From contig MSJH02000714.1 of NCBI GenBank assembly GCA_001931875.2, positions 485 to 64,484 of the forward strand: a stretch of DNA of 64,000 nucleotides, written 5' to 3'. Of the stretch, positions 35,119 to 47,589 are shown piece by piece; the stretch's first letter is position 1, and every line of letters starts with the position of its first letter. A program made the position numbers and the translations under genes. This DNA is from Byssochlamys sp. IMV 00236 (lineage: Eukaryota; Ascomycota; Eurotiomycetes; Eurotiales; Thermoascaceae). The notes beneath the pieces are model-generated. The model had not been told where the DNA came from. It saw only the letters and a list, made by a program, of their open reading frames with translations, and searched no databases.

Positions 35119-36851
35119 ATGGCTACTGATTCAAGACCAAATATCATCTTCATCATGGCTGATGACCATGCCTCAAAGTCCATCAGCTGTTACGGTGCTG
35201 GAATCAATCACACTCCGAACATTGATAAGCTGGCGAAGGAGGGGATGAAGTTTAACCATTGTTATGTAACAAACTCCATCTGCACACCCTCTCGCGCGTC
35301 CATTTTGACCGGAACCTACAATCATGTCAACGGGGTTATGACGCTTGATAATCATGTCTGTGGACCCCAATACTTGGATCCTATTACATCAACCTTCATT
35401 CTATCGAATGATATATCGTCTATAGTTGAAACTGATATTGGGTTCGTCTAGATCAACAAGCATATACCAAACGTTGCAAAGCATTTGCGCACTGGAGGTT
35501 ATCAGACCGCCATGGTGGGTAAATGGCATCTAGGTGAGGGCAGAATGCATGAGCCATCGGGATTTGACTACTGGTATGCCAATTCATGATTACATGTTGG
35601 GTCTATATATCTAGCTATTTTGGCACCGTTCTCTGACAGAATGTCTGACATAGGTCCGTTCTCCCGGGCCAAGGCGAGTACTGGGATCCGGAATTTATTG
35701 AACCGGCTGGATCGACGATCGAAGATGGCTACGTGACTGATATTATTACGGACAAGTCTCTCGACTGGATCAAGGCTCGCGATGCGCGTCGACCCTTTTT
35801 TCTAATGTGTCACCACAAAGCTCCACATCGCTCCTGGGAGTGTAACAATAAGCACAAAAGCCTTTATAAGGATCCAATACGATTACCAGACACATTCACG
35901 GACGACTACAAGAATCGGGCCAAGGCGGCAAAGGTCGCCAAAATGCGGATCGTGGAAGACTTGACATATCAAGACCTGGGTCTCGTTCAACCAGAGGGTG
36001 GGCGATGGGTGGGTGAGCGCGTCCAGCAAGAGAAGGGTGCTAGCGAGCGCAAGATCCCCGCCCCTATAGATGAAGAGTTGGAGAAATTGCGTCTTATAGA
36101 CAAAGACACTGGCACTGTCTTTACATTCTCATCTCAGTCGCAACTGGCTGAGTTTAAATATCAGCGCTACATGCAACGCTACCTTCGCACCATCCAGTCG
36201 ATTGATGATAACGTTGGTCGAATCCTTGATTATCTGGACCACGAGGAACCTGAACTGGGAAAGAATACTGTTGTCATCTATACATCTGATCAAGGCTTCT
36301 TCCTGGGAGAACATGGTTGGTTTGACAAGCGGTTCATGTACGAGGAATCCTTCCAGATGCCTTTTCTCATTCGGTACCCAAATGAGATCCAGGCGGGCTC
36401 GATTTGCGACGACATCATCTGTAATGTGGATTTCGCAGCAACTTGGCTCGATTTTGCCCGCCTACCGATACCGAGTTATATGCAGGGCACTTCGTTCCGT
36501 CCTCTCCTTCGTGGAGAAACGCCCAAGGACTGGAAGCAAATTGCTTATCACCGGTACTGGATGCACAACGATATTATCCACCATGCGTATGCCCACTATG
36601 GCATCCGCAATCACCGGTACAAGCTGATCTACTGGTACAACGAGGCATTAGAAGTTCCAGGAGCACGTCCAGGGGCAGAGGATCAGAAGGAATGGGAGTT
36701 GTTTGACTGCCAGGAGGATCCTCTCGAATTATTCAACGTGTATCATGAACCACGCTATCAGGATATCGTGAAGGAAATGACGGTTCTCCTGGAGCAGAAG
36801 ATGGCAGAGATTGGAGATGAGCCAGTTCATCCCAGAATCACGAGCATATAA
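35119..36851 (+). CDS. Sulfatase (formylglycine-dependent, type I)
   Basis: Three exons (35119-35355, 35452-35573, 35654-36851) give 518 residues. The enzyme hydrolyses sulfate esters using a Cys-derived formylglycine. The metal-binding start [12 protein letters not shown] and the modification motif [11 protein letters not shown] (Cys55) are both present, followed by VGKWHLGEG (Lys103, His105) and [18 protein letters not shown]. The C-terminal part ([18 protein letters not shown], then [13 protein letters not shown]) resembles the fungal aryl/alkyl-sulfatase branch. There is no signal peptide, so it is probably intracellular. The first intron uses a GTCTGT donor, less common but needed for [10 protein letters not shown]. 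It is divergent from the Zn2Cys6 regulator, and likely roles are sulfur scavenging or deconjugation of sulfated aromatics. Confidence 0.9.
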
Positions 36852-37355
36852 TTGCCTCATGTTAAAGAAATATATTGTCGGGTTGCAGCCATCGCCTTTC
36901 ATGCATTTACATATTTCTCAGTTAGCTCAGTTAGCCAAGGAGGAGAGTGACATTGTATTCCCGTAAGAAGTGAGTTGAATATGAATCTAGCCTGAAAAAA
37001 TGCCAATACTACTTATAAAGCGAGCATCTGCTCTGAGACGATCTTGTTGTAAGGAGCAGTTGCCATCAACGTGCCTGTGGGAATTCCCGAACCATCTACG
37101 GGTTGATAAATTCCGAGCCGACGGCTGACGTAATATGCGGAGGGCGGGCGTCGGCGAAAAGACGGGAGAGCATAGCTGTCCAGAACGCAAGACGATAACA
37201 CGCGACTCTCCTACGACTGAGTATACAGTCTGTCGAAGGAATCCAGGGATGCTGGCATGACTGGGAGGACGATGTCTTCTTGACGATACCTTGTATCTCA
37301 ACTTGTTCCCGTCCATGACAACAAGCTTCATCCGGATCACTTTTGGACCTTCGTC
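36852..37355. other. Intergenic region
   Basis: 3-prime region of the sulfatase and promoter of the HRD1 gene. No gene seen; it marks the right edge of the accessory island. Confidence 0.6.
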
Positions 37356-39853
37356 ATGAGGTTGGCGGCGTATACTGGGGTAGGTGTCCGCTTTGAGAGC
37401 AGCCACGGAGCATGCAGCTGACTGTTTTCCAGGCCTCTGTGGCTCTAGCCGCGGGCGTGATCTTGAAGGCTCTTCACCAGAGAGCCAATTTTTATTCTGC
37501 CTGTGTCTATCTTTCCCAGAGCAGCGCGAATCTGATGGTGAGCTTCCGCAATAGATGCCCCATGGAAGCTAGTCTCCGCTCTCTTTGAGACAGGAGCAGT
37601 TCTGACCAGCTATAGATCTTGACGAATCTATGTCTAGTGGTTGTTGGGTTTCTACTCTATGGCCTGCAGCGGTTGCTGTACGGCCCTCTACGGCCGATCG
37701 AGACGGAGCAGCTGTACGAGAAGGCCTGGTTCGCAGTCACGGAAACTTGCTTGGCGATGACCATCTTCCGCGGCGAACTCGGAGGTTGGTTTCTGGTGAT
37801 GTTTGTGTGTCTTCTGGCTGGAAAGGTCTGGGGATGGATTGGCGAAGGGCGACTGGAGATACTGGAGCAGCAACCGCCTTCGAACCCGCTCCTATTTCAT
37901 ACCCGCCTTGCGACGTCTCTCGTTCTTTCCGTCCTGTTCGATTCGTTCATGCTCAAGTACTCCGTAAAAACAGTTCTTCAGCAAGCTAGGCCAGACATGA
38001 TGGTGATGTTCGGTTTCGAATTCGCGGTTTTGACGATCCTGTCCACCTCGACGGCTGCCAGATATGCGATCTCCCTTGTCGAACTATATATAACACACAG
38101 ACAAAAGAGAATGAAGCTTGAGGAACGCAGAGCTGAATTGCGGGCAGAGAGAGAGGAAGCGTTGCGGCAACGTGCGGCCACCGGCGAAAGCGATTCTACA
38201 GCTCCCCTCCCCGATGAGAACGATATCGATGAGATGGAGCTCGACGTGCCAGGCTGGGAGGAGAAAGGCCGATGGGTTTTCTACCTCGACCTTGTTACCG
38301 ACTTTTTCAAACTCGTGGTCTATCTGTCCTTCTTTGCCATTCTCTTTACTTTCTACGGCCTCCCGATTCACATTCTGCGCGACGTTGTGGTCACAATACG
38401 CTCGTTTGGTAAACGGATCGTGGATTTCGTACGTTACCGCAACGCTACTAGGGATATGAATGAACGCTATCCCGATGCTACGGCCGAGGATATGAGTCGC
38501 GAGGATGTTTGCATTATTTGCCGTGAGGAAATGGTCCCTTGGGCGCAACCTGCTGCGCCTGGCGCTGAGGCTGGGGCTGCTCCCGCGCGTCCTAGGGCCA
38601 ACATCCCTGACCGTCTGCGCCCTAAGAAGTTGCCTTGTGGCCACATCCTTCACTTTTCTTGTCTACGAAGCTGGCTCGAGAGACAGCAAAACTGCCCTAC
38701 GTGTCGACGACCTGTTGTCGTACCTCAGCGGAACAGGGCTTTCAATGGCGGGGCTGTCAATAACGACGGGAGACCCAATGATGCCGCTGCCGGAGGCCAG
38801 CCTGGCGTAGCAGGACCAAATCAGCCAGCAGGTCCAAACTTGCCTGCTATGGATGGGCAGCCGAGGGCGAGGATATACCAGTTTGGACCTTTCCGGATTG
38901 GCTTCGGTGCTGGCCGCGGAGACCTGTTCCAGAATCTCCATCAACAACTTCACCAAGGGAATGTCCCAGCGCCACCCGCTGCTCCTCCTAACGTTCTTCC
39001 AGGCGCACAGCAGATAGGATTTGGTTTCGGTTTCGGGCGGCCACCACCTCAGCCTGCAGCGCCCGCCCAGCCTACCCTCACCAACAACTTCGCCAACATG
39101 CAAGGCCAGCTACAGCAGATTGAGCAGCAGATGAACCAGGAGATTAATAACCTGCGCGTCGCTGCTGATCAACTTCACGTTGTACGATTACTGCAAGCGG
39201 AATTGCATAGGCTCCGTAATCTCCAAGATAACCAGAACAACGCAGGCGGGCCCTCAGCGAATGCTCCAGTTCCTCCTGCTATGACGCTTCATCGGCAGTT
39301 CTTCTCAAGCCCACAGACTCCACCCATGGGAGCAGGAGACAGTCGCCTCCCCGAAGGACTCACTCTGCCTCCCGGCTGGACACTTCTCCCACTTCATAAT
39401 GCCGCCCAGGGCCCTGGTGGGCTGTTGCCGTCCAGCCATCCTCCCGCAGCAGCAGGGCCTACTCCTACGACGCAACCATCTACCTCGAGTCCCGCGCAGG
39501 CACCTGAAATGGAGTCTCGCTCCAGTGACGAACTCCGCACTACCAGCAGCTCGGCTGAGGAAACATCGGGCACGTCCAATTCGGACAATCAAAGCCCGGA
39601 GGCCGTTGCATCAGTTCCTGCATCCGTTCCAGAGAACGCGGTACGCTCAGAGTCACCATCGCAAGAGTGGACAGATGTTCTGCAGGAGCCGGCGTCAGAT
39701 AGAATGGAAGGCCCGTCTGACTTTAACGCCGTGGAAAAGCCTGGTGGTGAGCCGAGTAGCTCTGTTGATACGTCGTCACCGTCGGCTTCGTCATCGTCCA
39801 AGGGCAAAAGTCGCGTTGCAACTGTCGAAGAGGTTGCAGATGACGATGCTTAA
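37356..39853 (+). CDS. hrd1: ERAD E3 ubiquitin ligase HRD1 (synoviolin family)
   Basis: Three exons (37356-37379, 37433-37537, 37616-39853) give 788 residues. HRD1 is the ER-membrane RING ligase that extracts and ubiquitinates misfolded ER proteins. The N-terminus [18 protein letters not shown] and [19 protein letters not shown] matches the family, as do [19 protein letters not shown] and the multi-helix membrane domain (to about residue 290). The RING-H2 domain lies near residues 341-408, with [19 protein letters not shown] and CPTCR. A long Pro/Gln/Ser-rich cytosolic tail follows, with a Phe/Gly-rich segment. The 24-nt first exon is tiny but gives the conserved first eight residues. Confidence 0.93.
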
Positions 39854-41190
39854 GCGATGGAATTGCATTTTTTCATCGTTTCAGCTGGTTTCTTGTAATG
39901 ATAATTTGTGACTTGGAATTTGTGCGATCAGGCGTTGTGTATACGACTTAGGATCAATACCCGCTATCTTGTTTGTGTCTCGATATACATTGTGTATTCC
40001 ACCTAGCATTTCCCACTGGAAGAGATGAGCACAGCACATCATATAGTAAAAAGGAATATCTTTTATTTTTGTTGCAGACAATGCATTCGTGATATACTTG
40101 TAGCTACCTGGAATATCGCCACCAATATATCTGCTCGTATGCTGTATAGAACGATAGATCAATGCCATATAGTTACATCTCAAAGACTCAAACAGACCAT
40201 ATTATATAGTCTCGCCGAATGTCATTATTATCAAGGCAGATGCTGGAAGCCCCTGTCGATCGTGCCTTAGCTAGCTTCAGGGTGTGGCCGTCGAAGTGGG
40301 AATCTGATGCTGCCGATCACGGCGGCGAAAAGCTCAGAGCCTACGGAGTACGCTCCTCCATTATTATAATCTATCTGCTCCCAGCGTCGTCGTAACAAGA
40401 CTCTGGCCAAGCCTTCCCTGGTGCGACTGGAAGATCTGGTCGTCAAGGGTTTGAACTGGAACCACGGACGACTCAGACTGGGATGCCAGATGGCCGGGTA
40501 TTTAGAGCGGTTCGTTGCAGCGCCATGGCGACACGGGCTCTGTCAGAGACTGCGGGGTGCGACTGTGATACTAGTTGGATCAGCAAGCTGGATAATAATG
40601 ATAATAACAATTGATCAATACGATCTCGGATCTGGACAAAATCGCCGCCCCCAAAAGGGCCGCCCGTTGCCTCTGCGGACGCCAACTGCCACCGTCCAGT
40701 GAGGGCGGGCGTGCGCTCGTCACCCACATCCACCGGGGCCCGCCTCTCTCCCGTTCGCGTCGTTGTCCTGGCCGTATTGTCGCACGAGGCCAGCCTTTTC
40801 TTCAACTGCCATCCCATTCATCCCATCGACATTGTTGCTGCTGTGGTTGTAGTGCCTCTGCATCGGTCCCAAGGGCTACAACAGTTATTTGCGCCGTTTT
40901 CGACCGCCGGGGGACTCAGCAGCTGGGATGTCATCAGTCTGCCCTCATTGTCCGCTGCCCTTCTGACATCCTCAACATTCGAGCCGATGCTGGACCTTCG
41001 AGCCTAAGTACGTCTGCAAATGGATTTCTAGATGAACCGGAGACTCTGTCTACACACCGTGGGAGGACTCTTCACTGCTACGGAATATCTTTACTGGAAT
41101 TGATGGTCCAGGACTGACGATCATTCTTCTGCTGCAGGTGGTTCTAGTTCCTGCCCCCTTTAGTTCTGATTCCTTCGCTCGCCTTTTTCC
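39854..41190. other. Intergenic region with a probable leader intron
   Basis: About 1.3 kb with no coding gene seen. A donor GTACGT at 41008 and a CTGCTGCAG acceptor ending at 41137, with a CTGAC branch-like word before it, suggest a leader intron of the DUF3431 gene. One TACGGAGTA lies at 40342-40350. Open frames over 40420-41120 are antisense-overlapping and low-complexity. Confidence 0.5.
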
Positions 41191-42459
41191 ATGCTTTCTT
41201 CCAGACGGACGGTTTCCCTCGTCGGCGTTGTTCTCTTCGTCCTGCTCGTGCTGTCGTTCCGGCGACTCAGGGACGGGGAAAGATGGCGCGAAATCCCGCA
41301 GGTCGTGGGGATGGGCGAGTCGGTCTCTGATACAAAGTCGTCGTCATCATCAAGTGCGCAACCTTCCGCATCGGCATTCAACATCAGCACACAACAAGAC
41401 CGCCCGACCAAGTTTCCTTATGGCCCTCGCCCACATTACGCGCCCGGCACTGCGAAGCCACCAGGCTCGTTCTATTCGAAGATGCTGGTGGTGCCCCGGA
41501 TAAAAGAGGAGGATACTGAATGGATAGAACGAGAACTGCCTGATTGGGAGGCAGCCGTCTACGTCGCTGACGATCCATCTGCGCCGCTCCATCCCCCGAA
41601 GAACAAGGGCCACGAGGTCATGGTCTATTTGACTTTCATCATCGACAATTATGAGAATCTGCCAGATATCATGGCATTCATGCATGCGCACCAGATGGCT
41701 TGGCACAACGATGATATCCTCGACTGGAACGCGGCAGAGATGCTGCGACGGCTCAACCCGAACCGTGTTGCTAGAGAGGGATATATGAATATGCGGTGCA
41801 ACTGGTCTCCGGGTTGTCCGGACTGGATGCACCCGGGTACACTGGAGGAAGACTCGTCGAAACAGGAGGAGACCATGTTGGCTCGATCTTGGAGCGAGAT
41901 CTTCCCCAATGACCCGATTCCAGACGTACTCGCGCAGCCCTGTTGCGCCCAGTTTGCCCTTTCGCGGGAGAGAGTCCTGGCGATCCCCAAATCGCGCTTC
42001 GTCTTTTACCGGGATTGGTTGCTAAGAACCGAGTTGAGTGACTACATTTCGGGCCGTGTGTGGGAATACCTGTGGCATGTCGTTTTCACCGGCGAAAACG
42101 TCTTCTGTCCGTTGCAGAACGTTTGCTACTGTGACGGATTTGGCCTCTGCTTCGGCGGAGAGGCGGAAATGGACGAATTTTTTGGGATTCGGTTCCAACG
42201 AAACGATCTGCAGGAGGAACTCGACAGATGGCGGGAGAAGTCCCAGGATATTGAAAACGCTCGTGCCAACGGTCTCCTGGGTGAGACATCCGACTTAGAG
42301 ATCCCGGAGGTGGGAAGAGATGCTGTTCTGCAGGAACAGATCGACCAGAAGAACCAGATGCTATACAATTTGAAGATGGCCGCCATGGAGCGAGGAAACG
42401 ACCCTCGCCACCGTGCAAAGGAGGCTGGGCGACCGTGGAAAGAGGGCGACGGTTTCTAA
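41191..42459 (+). CDS. DUF3431 type II membrane protein
   Basis: Single exon, 422 residues. A short basic N-terminus precedes one hydrophobic segment (VSLVGVVLFVLLVLSF, about residues 8-23), then a Ser-rich stem and a lumenal or extracellular domain. That topology is typical of Golgi glycosyltransferase-like proteins. The domain carries the DUF3431 signatures: VYLTFIIDNYENLPDIMAFM, the Cys-rich MRCNWSPGCPDW and PCCAQFALSRERVL, plus WEYLWHVVFTG. The biochemical function of DUF3431 is not established; a glycosyltransferase role is a guess from topology. The extreme C-terminus is charged. The probable leader intron just upstream supports transcription from this start. Confidence 0.85.
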   Translation: MLSSRRTVSLVGVVLFVLLVLSFRRLRDGERWREIPQVVGMGESVSDTKSSSSSSAQPSASAFNISTQQDRPTKFPYGPRPHYAPGTAKPPGSFYSKMLVVPRIKEEDTEWIERELPDWEAAVYVADDPSAPLHPPKNKGHEVMVYLTFIIDNYENLPDIMAFMHAHQMAWHNDDILDWNAAEMLRRLNPNRVAREGYMNMRCNWSPGCPDWMHPGTLEEDSSKQEETMLARSWSEIFPNDPIPDVLAQPCCAQFALSRERVLAIPKSRFVFYRDWLLRTELSDYISGRVWEYLWHVVFTGENVFCPLQNVCYCDGFGLCFGGEAEMDEFFGIRFQRNDLQEELDRWREKSQDIENARANGLLGETSDLEIPEVGRDAVLQEQIDQKNQMLYNLKMAAMERGNDPRHRAKEAGRPWKEGDGF

Positions 42460-43641
42460 GTCCGCTGATGACCTCCATGAACCATCGTTCTTGTCTGCTG
42501 TTGTGGCCTCGTGTTGGCCCGAGCCCACGATTTTTATCAATACTCCGACATTGATATACTGCTAGGTCAAGGATCTCAGCCATTATCTCGCATTTTAACC
42601 ATGTATTAAGAGCCCTCCTCCGGGAATTGGCTTCTGGTAGAAGCCTGGGAGAAGAAGGACTTTATTCCCCCCTTCTCGTCTCAGCTGGTGGGTGGAAATG
42701 AATTGTTTCTATTATCTTGTGACACTTATGGTACATACTTATACCCGAGGGAATCGGGCACGACGGGGGTTGGTTTTTCACTTTTCTTAAAAGGGTCAGG
42801 CGAAGGCATCTGTTTCGATATGAGCTTGCATTTTGTTTGATGTCTACTTTTTTTCTGCACGGACTATAATCTGGCGTCCCGTTTCTATATTGGATCCATC
42901 TATTAAAACTAGGATAGGCAAAATGGTCGGTTTCAATTGTTGATCTTGGAATAGTGCAGTAACTGCTGTACGTATCAATTACATGCATGCGTAATGAACG
43001 CGCAATACACCGGGAGCGTCACATGACATTAGGAATCACATGACGTGGCACCCGTGACTCCCCGCCAAGTTTGCATTGTCGGCTTCTTCTTCAAACCATC
43101 ACAACAGCTTTTCAAACGAAGCAAACACCAGTCACCGATTCATCTATATTCTATATCGTCGGTGCTTAGGCCACTGACGATCTAGACAGAAGTCATACGC
43201 GCCTTTTCTCTTTCTGTCAGGGTTCAGATCGCCTTACGGGGCTCTACCCCGGAGCGCGCAGGCCGGGGGGGCAAGACTGCGCGCTGTGTTGTTGTTGGGA
43301 TCCCTTTGTATGATCGCCGCTAGAACGCGTGGAAGCTCGATATCGCAAGCTTAGCGCCTCAGAGCTATAATCATCGACGGGGCCTTACGATCGCTGGACT
43401 GCGGAATAGGAAGTTCGCGCTGAGTTCGTTATTGCTGGCTTTGTTCGTTTGCGGCGCAATTAAGAGGCGAATACCGACAGTAAGTGGACGACGCGCGCTA
43501 GGGAACTATGAGTGTCAAGCTGATAGATAGATATTGAAGTACTCTGCGCAGATCTGTTCGTCTGATCGCATCATAATTTACTGATCGGTCTAGCAATTAA
43601 ACGAGCGACGAATTGATATATCACCGGGGACAGTCCTAGCC
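42460..43641. other. Intergenic region and leader of the 43642 gene
   Basis: About 1.2 kb without a coding gene. A donor GTAAGTGG at 43480 and an acceptor CTAG ending at 43593, with a CTGAT branch-like word, form a likely 114-nt leader intron 48 nt before the start codon. A GC-rich palindrome-like patch lies near 43250-43290. Confidence 0.5.
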
Positions 43642-45830
43642 ATGACGTCTACGCCCGCGCCTCATTCGCAGCATCCTCCTAATTCGAACGACTTCTCCAC
43701 GCAACATTCTCATGGATCGCATCTTGATGCGAATGGACAAATGGCATCTACTGGGTATACCCCCAGCGATAACCAGCTCGCAGGTCTCGTGGAAGCTGCA
43801 ACAGCTGCTGCTGGCCAGGATGTTTCGGAATGGGCCGCTGCGGCTGCTGCGGCGGCGGCGGCTGGAGCTGCTGGACATCATCACTTAGATGGATATGGAG
43901 GCGACATGCATCTTGAAGATGACAGCTTTGCCGATACGAGCTTTGGCGGCCCGCCGCCGACGATGGGCAGACTGCGACCTTCAGCGTCGACGCCTGCGAT
44001 CAGCTCTCACGGAAACATGTCTGGTCTCTCGAGGACAGTATCTAAAAAGAGAAAAAGAAACGAAGATGCTCTTGATCCGGCGCTGACTGCCTCTGCCTCC
44101 AGTATGAACCTGGCTGGTCATCAGCACCAATCGCAGCATCACATGGATGGTGACGGGTTGAACATCAGAGAACTGCCGCCTCAGCAGTCGCTCTCGGATG
44201 CCCGTGCTGCGGGTGTGCATTCCGCTGCGGCACTATTCCGTCAGCCGTCGAGCAATAAGAAATACACGCGACCTCCGATGTCGAAGCTCTTCGCATCCCT
44301 CGAATTGTCGCCTGAAAACTTCTTACACTTGCAGGCTGCAGCGAAAGCGTATATGCTGGACGACAATCACCCGGAACGACGGGATTGTGTCGGTCAGAGA
44401 GGAAAGGGTGATACGGAGATGGTCAAGCTGAAGCTATGGAACTGTGTGAGGCATTTCTTGGAAGTTGAAGGACACGGAGAGCGATTCTTCGGCGAGAATG
44501 TCCTCAACGAAGGAATGGGTCCCAGGCAGTATATATGGCCACGGGATCAGCACAAGATCATATCGTTGGTTATTCCACTGCTTCGACGGATGGTTACCAA
44601 TGAGCGGCAGCGTCAATATGCCATTGAGACTCGAAAAGGTGGCGGTTCCGATGAGCGAAGGCGACGAAAGACAGATGACAATCTTCAGAATCTCCACGCT
44701 ATCCCAGAGCAGTCTCCGAATAGCCAGCATCCTCAGATGCAACATCAATTTTCGCCGCCTGCACAGACTCCGGCTCCCCCACAGCCACAGCCGCCGATGC
44801 AGTCAACAGGTGAAGACATGCACCTGGGCCTGACCGACTTGGTAATGGAGGGATATCCAACAGACTGGGGTGTGGTCTGTAGATCGTACGATATGTATAA
44901 TTACGACTCACAGCTTGACAATCTTTGGTCAGTATCCGGTCTGCAACAGCCAGACTGGCGTGGCCTGGTTGCTGCTGTTGACAGTCATTATCAAATCGTC
45001 CACAATGGCGACCATAACTGCAGCGGGCCCTGCGAAGAGTACAACGTTAACCGGATTGTCCAGTCTGATCCGGTCTCACATTTGAATTGGCGAGTAGGTG
45101 GGAATGGAAATACCCCAGCCAGGAATGAATTGTAAGTCCTATTTACTCTTCCTTTGTATTTTCTATCACATACAGCGACTAACATCCCTCCTCCTGCAGT
45201 GCGAGCAGTATCACCCGAGACGTCTCTCGTATCATCCGCGACAGCCTCGCATCCCGACGCGAAGGACAGTCTCCTATTCCACAAGCCCCTCGACAGAGCA
45301 GCTCCGCCCAAGACTCGGTCTCCGCCGCCCAAACCCAGTTCTTCCAACAATTACAACAACAATCCAACTTCCCACCTCTGCCCACAACCAACACTGGAGG
45401 CGCATCCAACACCAACAACACCACCTCCTCCTCATCACAACAATACCCCATCACCCTCCGCATCAACATCCTCCAAAACAACAAACGTATCCTCCCCCGC
45501 TTCGACATCCCCGCACACCAATGCCCAGATCTCGAAACCGCCAAACAACTCATCGGCCGCCGCTTCGCCGGTCAGCTTCCCGAAACCTCTCAACCAGTTC
45601 AAGACTTTGACGGTAACTGGTCTTCGAATTCGAATTCCTTCGCTTCCGGATGGAAATTCAAAGTCTGGCTTCCGGAAGGTCTAGTCCCCGTTCAGAATGA
45701 TGGCGAATGGACCATCGCTCAACTCTCTGCCGGAACGGTGGACTGGATGGATGGCGACTTGAGAGTCGTTGTGGATATAGGTGGTGGTAGTGGTGCAGGT
45801 GGAGAGGAGAAACAGCATCCGTGTGGTTAG
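43642..45830 (+). CDS. Conserved fungal nuclear-type protein, function unknown
   Basis: Two exons (43642-45131 and 45200-45830) joined in phase 2 give 706 residues. I recognise it as a Pezizomycotina-type protein but cannot name it. The N-terminal 200 residues are low-complexity with a ten-Ala run near residue 72 and a basic patch KKRKRNED that may be a nuclear signal. Residues about 213-345 look folded: SKLFASLELSPENFLHLQA, RRDCVGQRGKGD and KLWNCVRHFLEVEG. A second folded part (about 415-500) has DWGVVCRSYDMYNYDSQL and CSGPCEEYNVNRIV. After a Gln/Asn/Ser-rich linker, the C-terminal 120 residues (YPITLRINILQNNKRILP) are also folded. A transcription-related role is only an impression. Confidence 0.85.
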
Positions 45831-46169
45831 TTCGGAGTTGCTTCTCTTGAGTCAGGGGCTGCCGTGGAGGTATTACCTTTCGTTTCTCTGTATGTGTTTA
45901 TTATTTCATGTATCTCCTCTTCTTTTTAATCTGGGATCCGAATCGCGATGATGGCATGTCTTGTGTACGTGTACGTGTTCGTGTATGTGTATGTCTATAT
46001 GGGTATGGGGACAAGGATACGGTCGTGAATGGATTGGAATCGGACTAGATGAACATCTCAAGAGAAGACAGAGTCAACAGTCTTTATTGTAGAATACGTA
46101 GGAGTAGAGGTAGAGATCTCAGTCTAAGGATATCAACCGCTAAGAATATATTGTCCCATCCAGGTAAAT
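45831..46169. other. Convergent 3-prime region
   Basis: 340 bp between two converging stops; TGTATG-type alternating runs near 45965-46005; no gene. Confidence 0.65.
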
Positions 46170-47589
46170 CTACCTGGGCGCTAAACCCTTGGATCGAAGC
46201 CATTGGCCAATGACATTGTAAGCACCAGTAGCATTATAATGCATATTAATCCCGTGGCCCGTATTCGGTTGTACGTATGAGAGGAAATCATCATCATTTA
46301 TCTCTGTGAAGATGTTCTTGACTGTATCTGGAATCGCTGTCACTGCAGGGTCACCGGTATCGAGACAGTTTCCCCCGCAGAATGGGACGTCGAATTCTAT
46401 AGATATTGATATGTTCATCAGAGAACTAAACAATGGATGGATCATGAAGAAATAAAACCACTGAAGGTGACTTACCGCCAGTTAATACCATGACCGGACC
46501 TGAAAAGGTACTCTCTGCAGGAGCACTGCGCAAAGTAAGCAGTTCGCCAACGGTAGTTGGCTGCTTGATACTTTCCGCATAGGGAAGTATGGACGGGTCA
46601 AAATGTCCACCTGCCAAGAACGCAAATTGTAACGAGTTTCTATTCCCAGGGACTAGATACCCGGGACCATAATTGTATGATTCACGTGTGGCTTCGATGT
46701 TGATACCTGCAAGCAGGTCTTCGAATGGCGTCTCTGCTGCGACGGACTGCAAAGTCACGCCCCATAGGTAGCTACCTAGACGAGAAGGTTGGTTGTATTG
46801 AGCTAGTTGGAAATCACACCCTGCTGTCCAGATATTCAGGTACGAGGCATTAGACGAGAACCCCGTCAGGACCACGGCATCTGATATGTTGGGATAGAGA
46901 GCCGTAAGGAGAAGTGACTGAAGGGATCCGAATGAATGGCCGACATGGACGACTGCATCAAAGTCTATATCCACGCCTGGGAAGCTGCCTTCATGAAGCA
47001 TAGTAGTTAGAGCGTGCAATGCTTCTACCTCAAGCCGTAATTGGATTTCCAGTGGGGGGCCATGAGAAGACTGGCCGATTCCCAGGCGATCGTAGCTGAG
47101 GGTGTAGAAACCATAATCATCTGTCGCGACATCGACATAGCTGTAACTATAATCATCAAACGCCAAGTCCCAGTATCTGGTTCAAATAGTGTGGTTAGTG
47201 GTTGGCAGTCCACAAGCAATTGTAATAACTACTGGTCGTAGTTTTATAGGTACGTACGTCTTATCAAAGGCTATACCATGCGTAAGCACTTGCACTATCC
47301 TCTTCCGCCCATTATCCGACAGTCTATCAGGGCTGCAGAGCTGGGTGCTGATATTATAAGTTCCGCTAATCGTCTCATAACCCAGAAGCGCAGTATCCGT
47401 AAAGTTCACTCCTCGCCGTGTGATGTTCTGTATGAATGTGACGGTTTCGATACCATTACGCGAGATGATATTGTCATCGAACAAACCTATACGAGCGGTG
47501 ATATTGACGGGGATGGTTTGGTTAATGCAGGACTTTGCTGCTGCTGAACCCACGAGGAAGACAGCGGTAACATATGATAAAAGATGCAT
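46170..47589 (-). CDS. Secreted alpha/beta hydrolase
   Basis: Three exons on the minus strand (47589-47258, 47176-46476, 46396-46170) give 419 residues. The N-terminus MHLLSYVTAVFLVGSAAA is a signal peptide. The nucleophile elbow GHSFGS places the catalytic serine at 192. SYDRLGIGQSS just before it is the usual oxyanion-side strand and loop. The last exon has EFDVPFCGGNC, which carries the expected acid after the seventh strand, and NTGHGINMHYN with the likely catalytic His. Several N-glycosylation sequons support secretion. The substrate cannot be inferred; related fungal proteins are annotated only as alpha/beta hydrolases. The first donor GTACGTACC is read in the phase that restores DKTYWDLAF. 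Confidence 0.85.

Noticed and set aside
38084..38653. 189-codon minus-strand frame opposite HRD1
   Set aside because: Shadow of the HRD1 coding sequence, which has a full RING domain on the plus strand.
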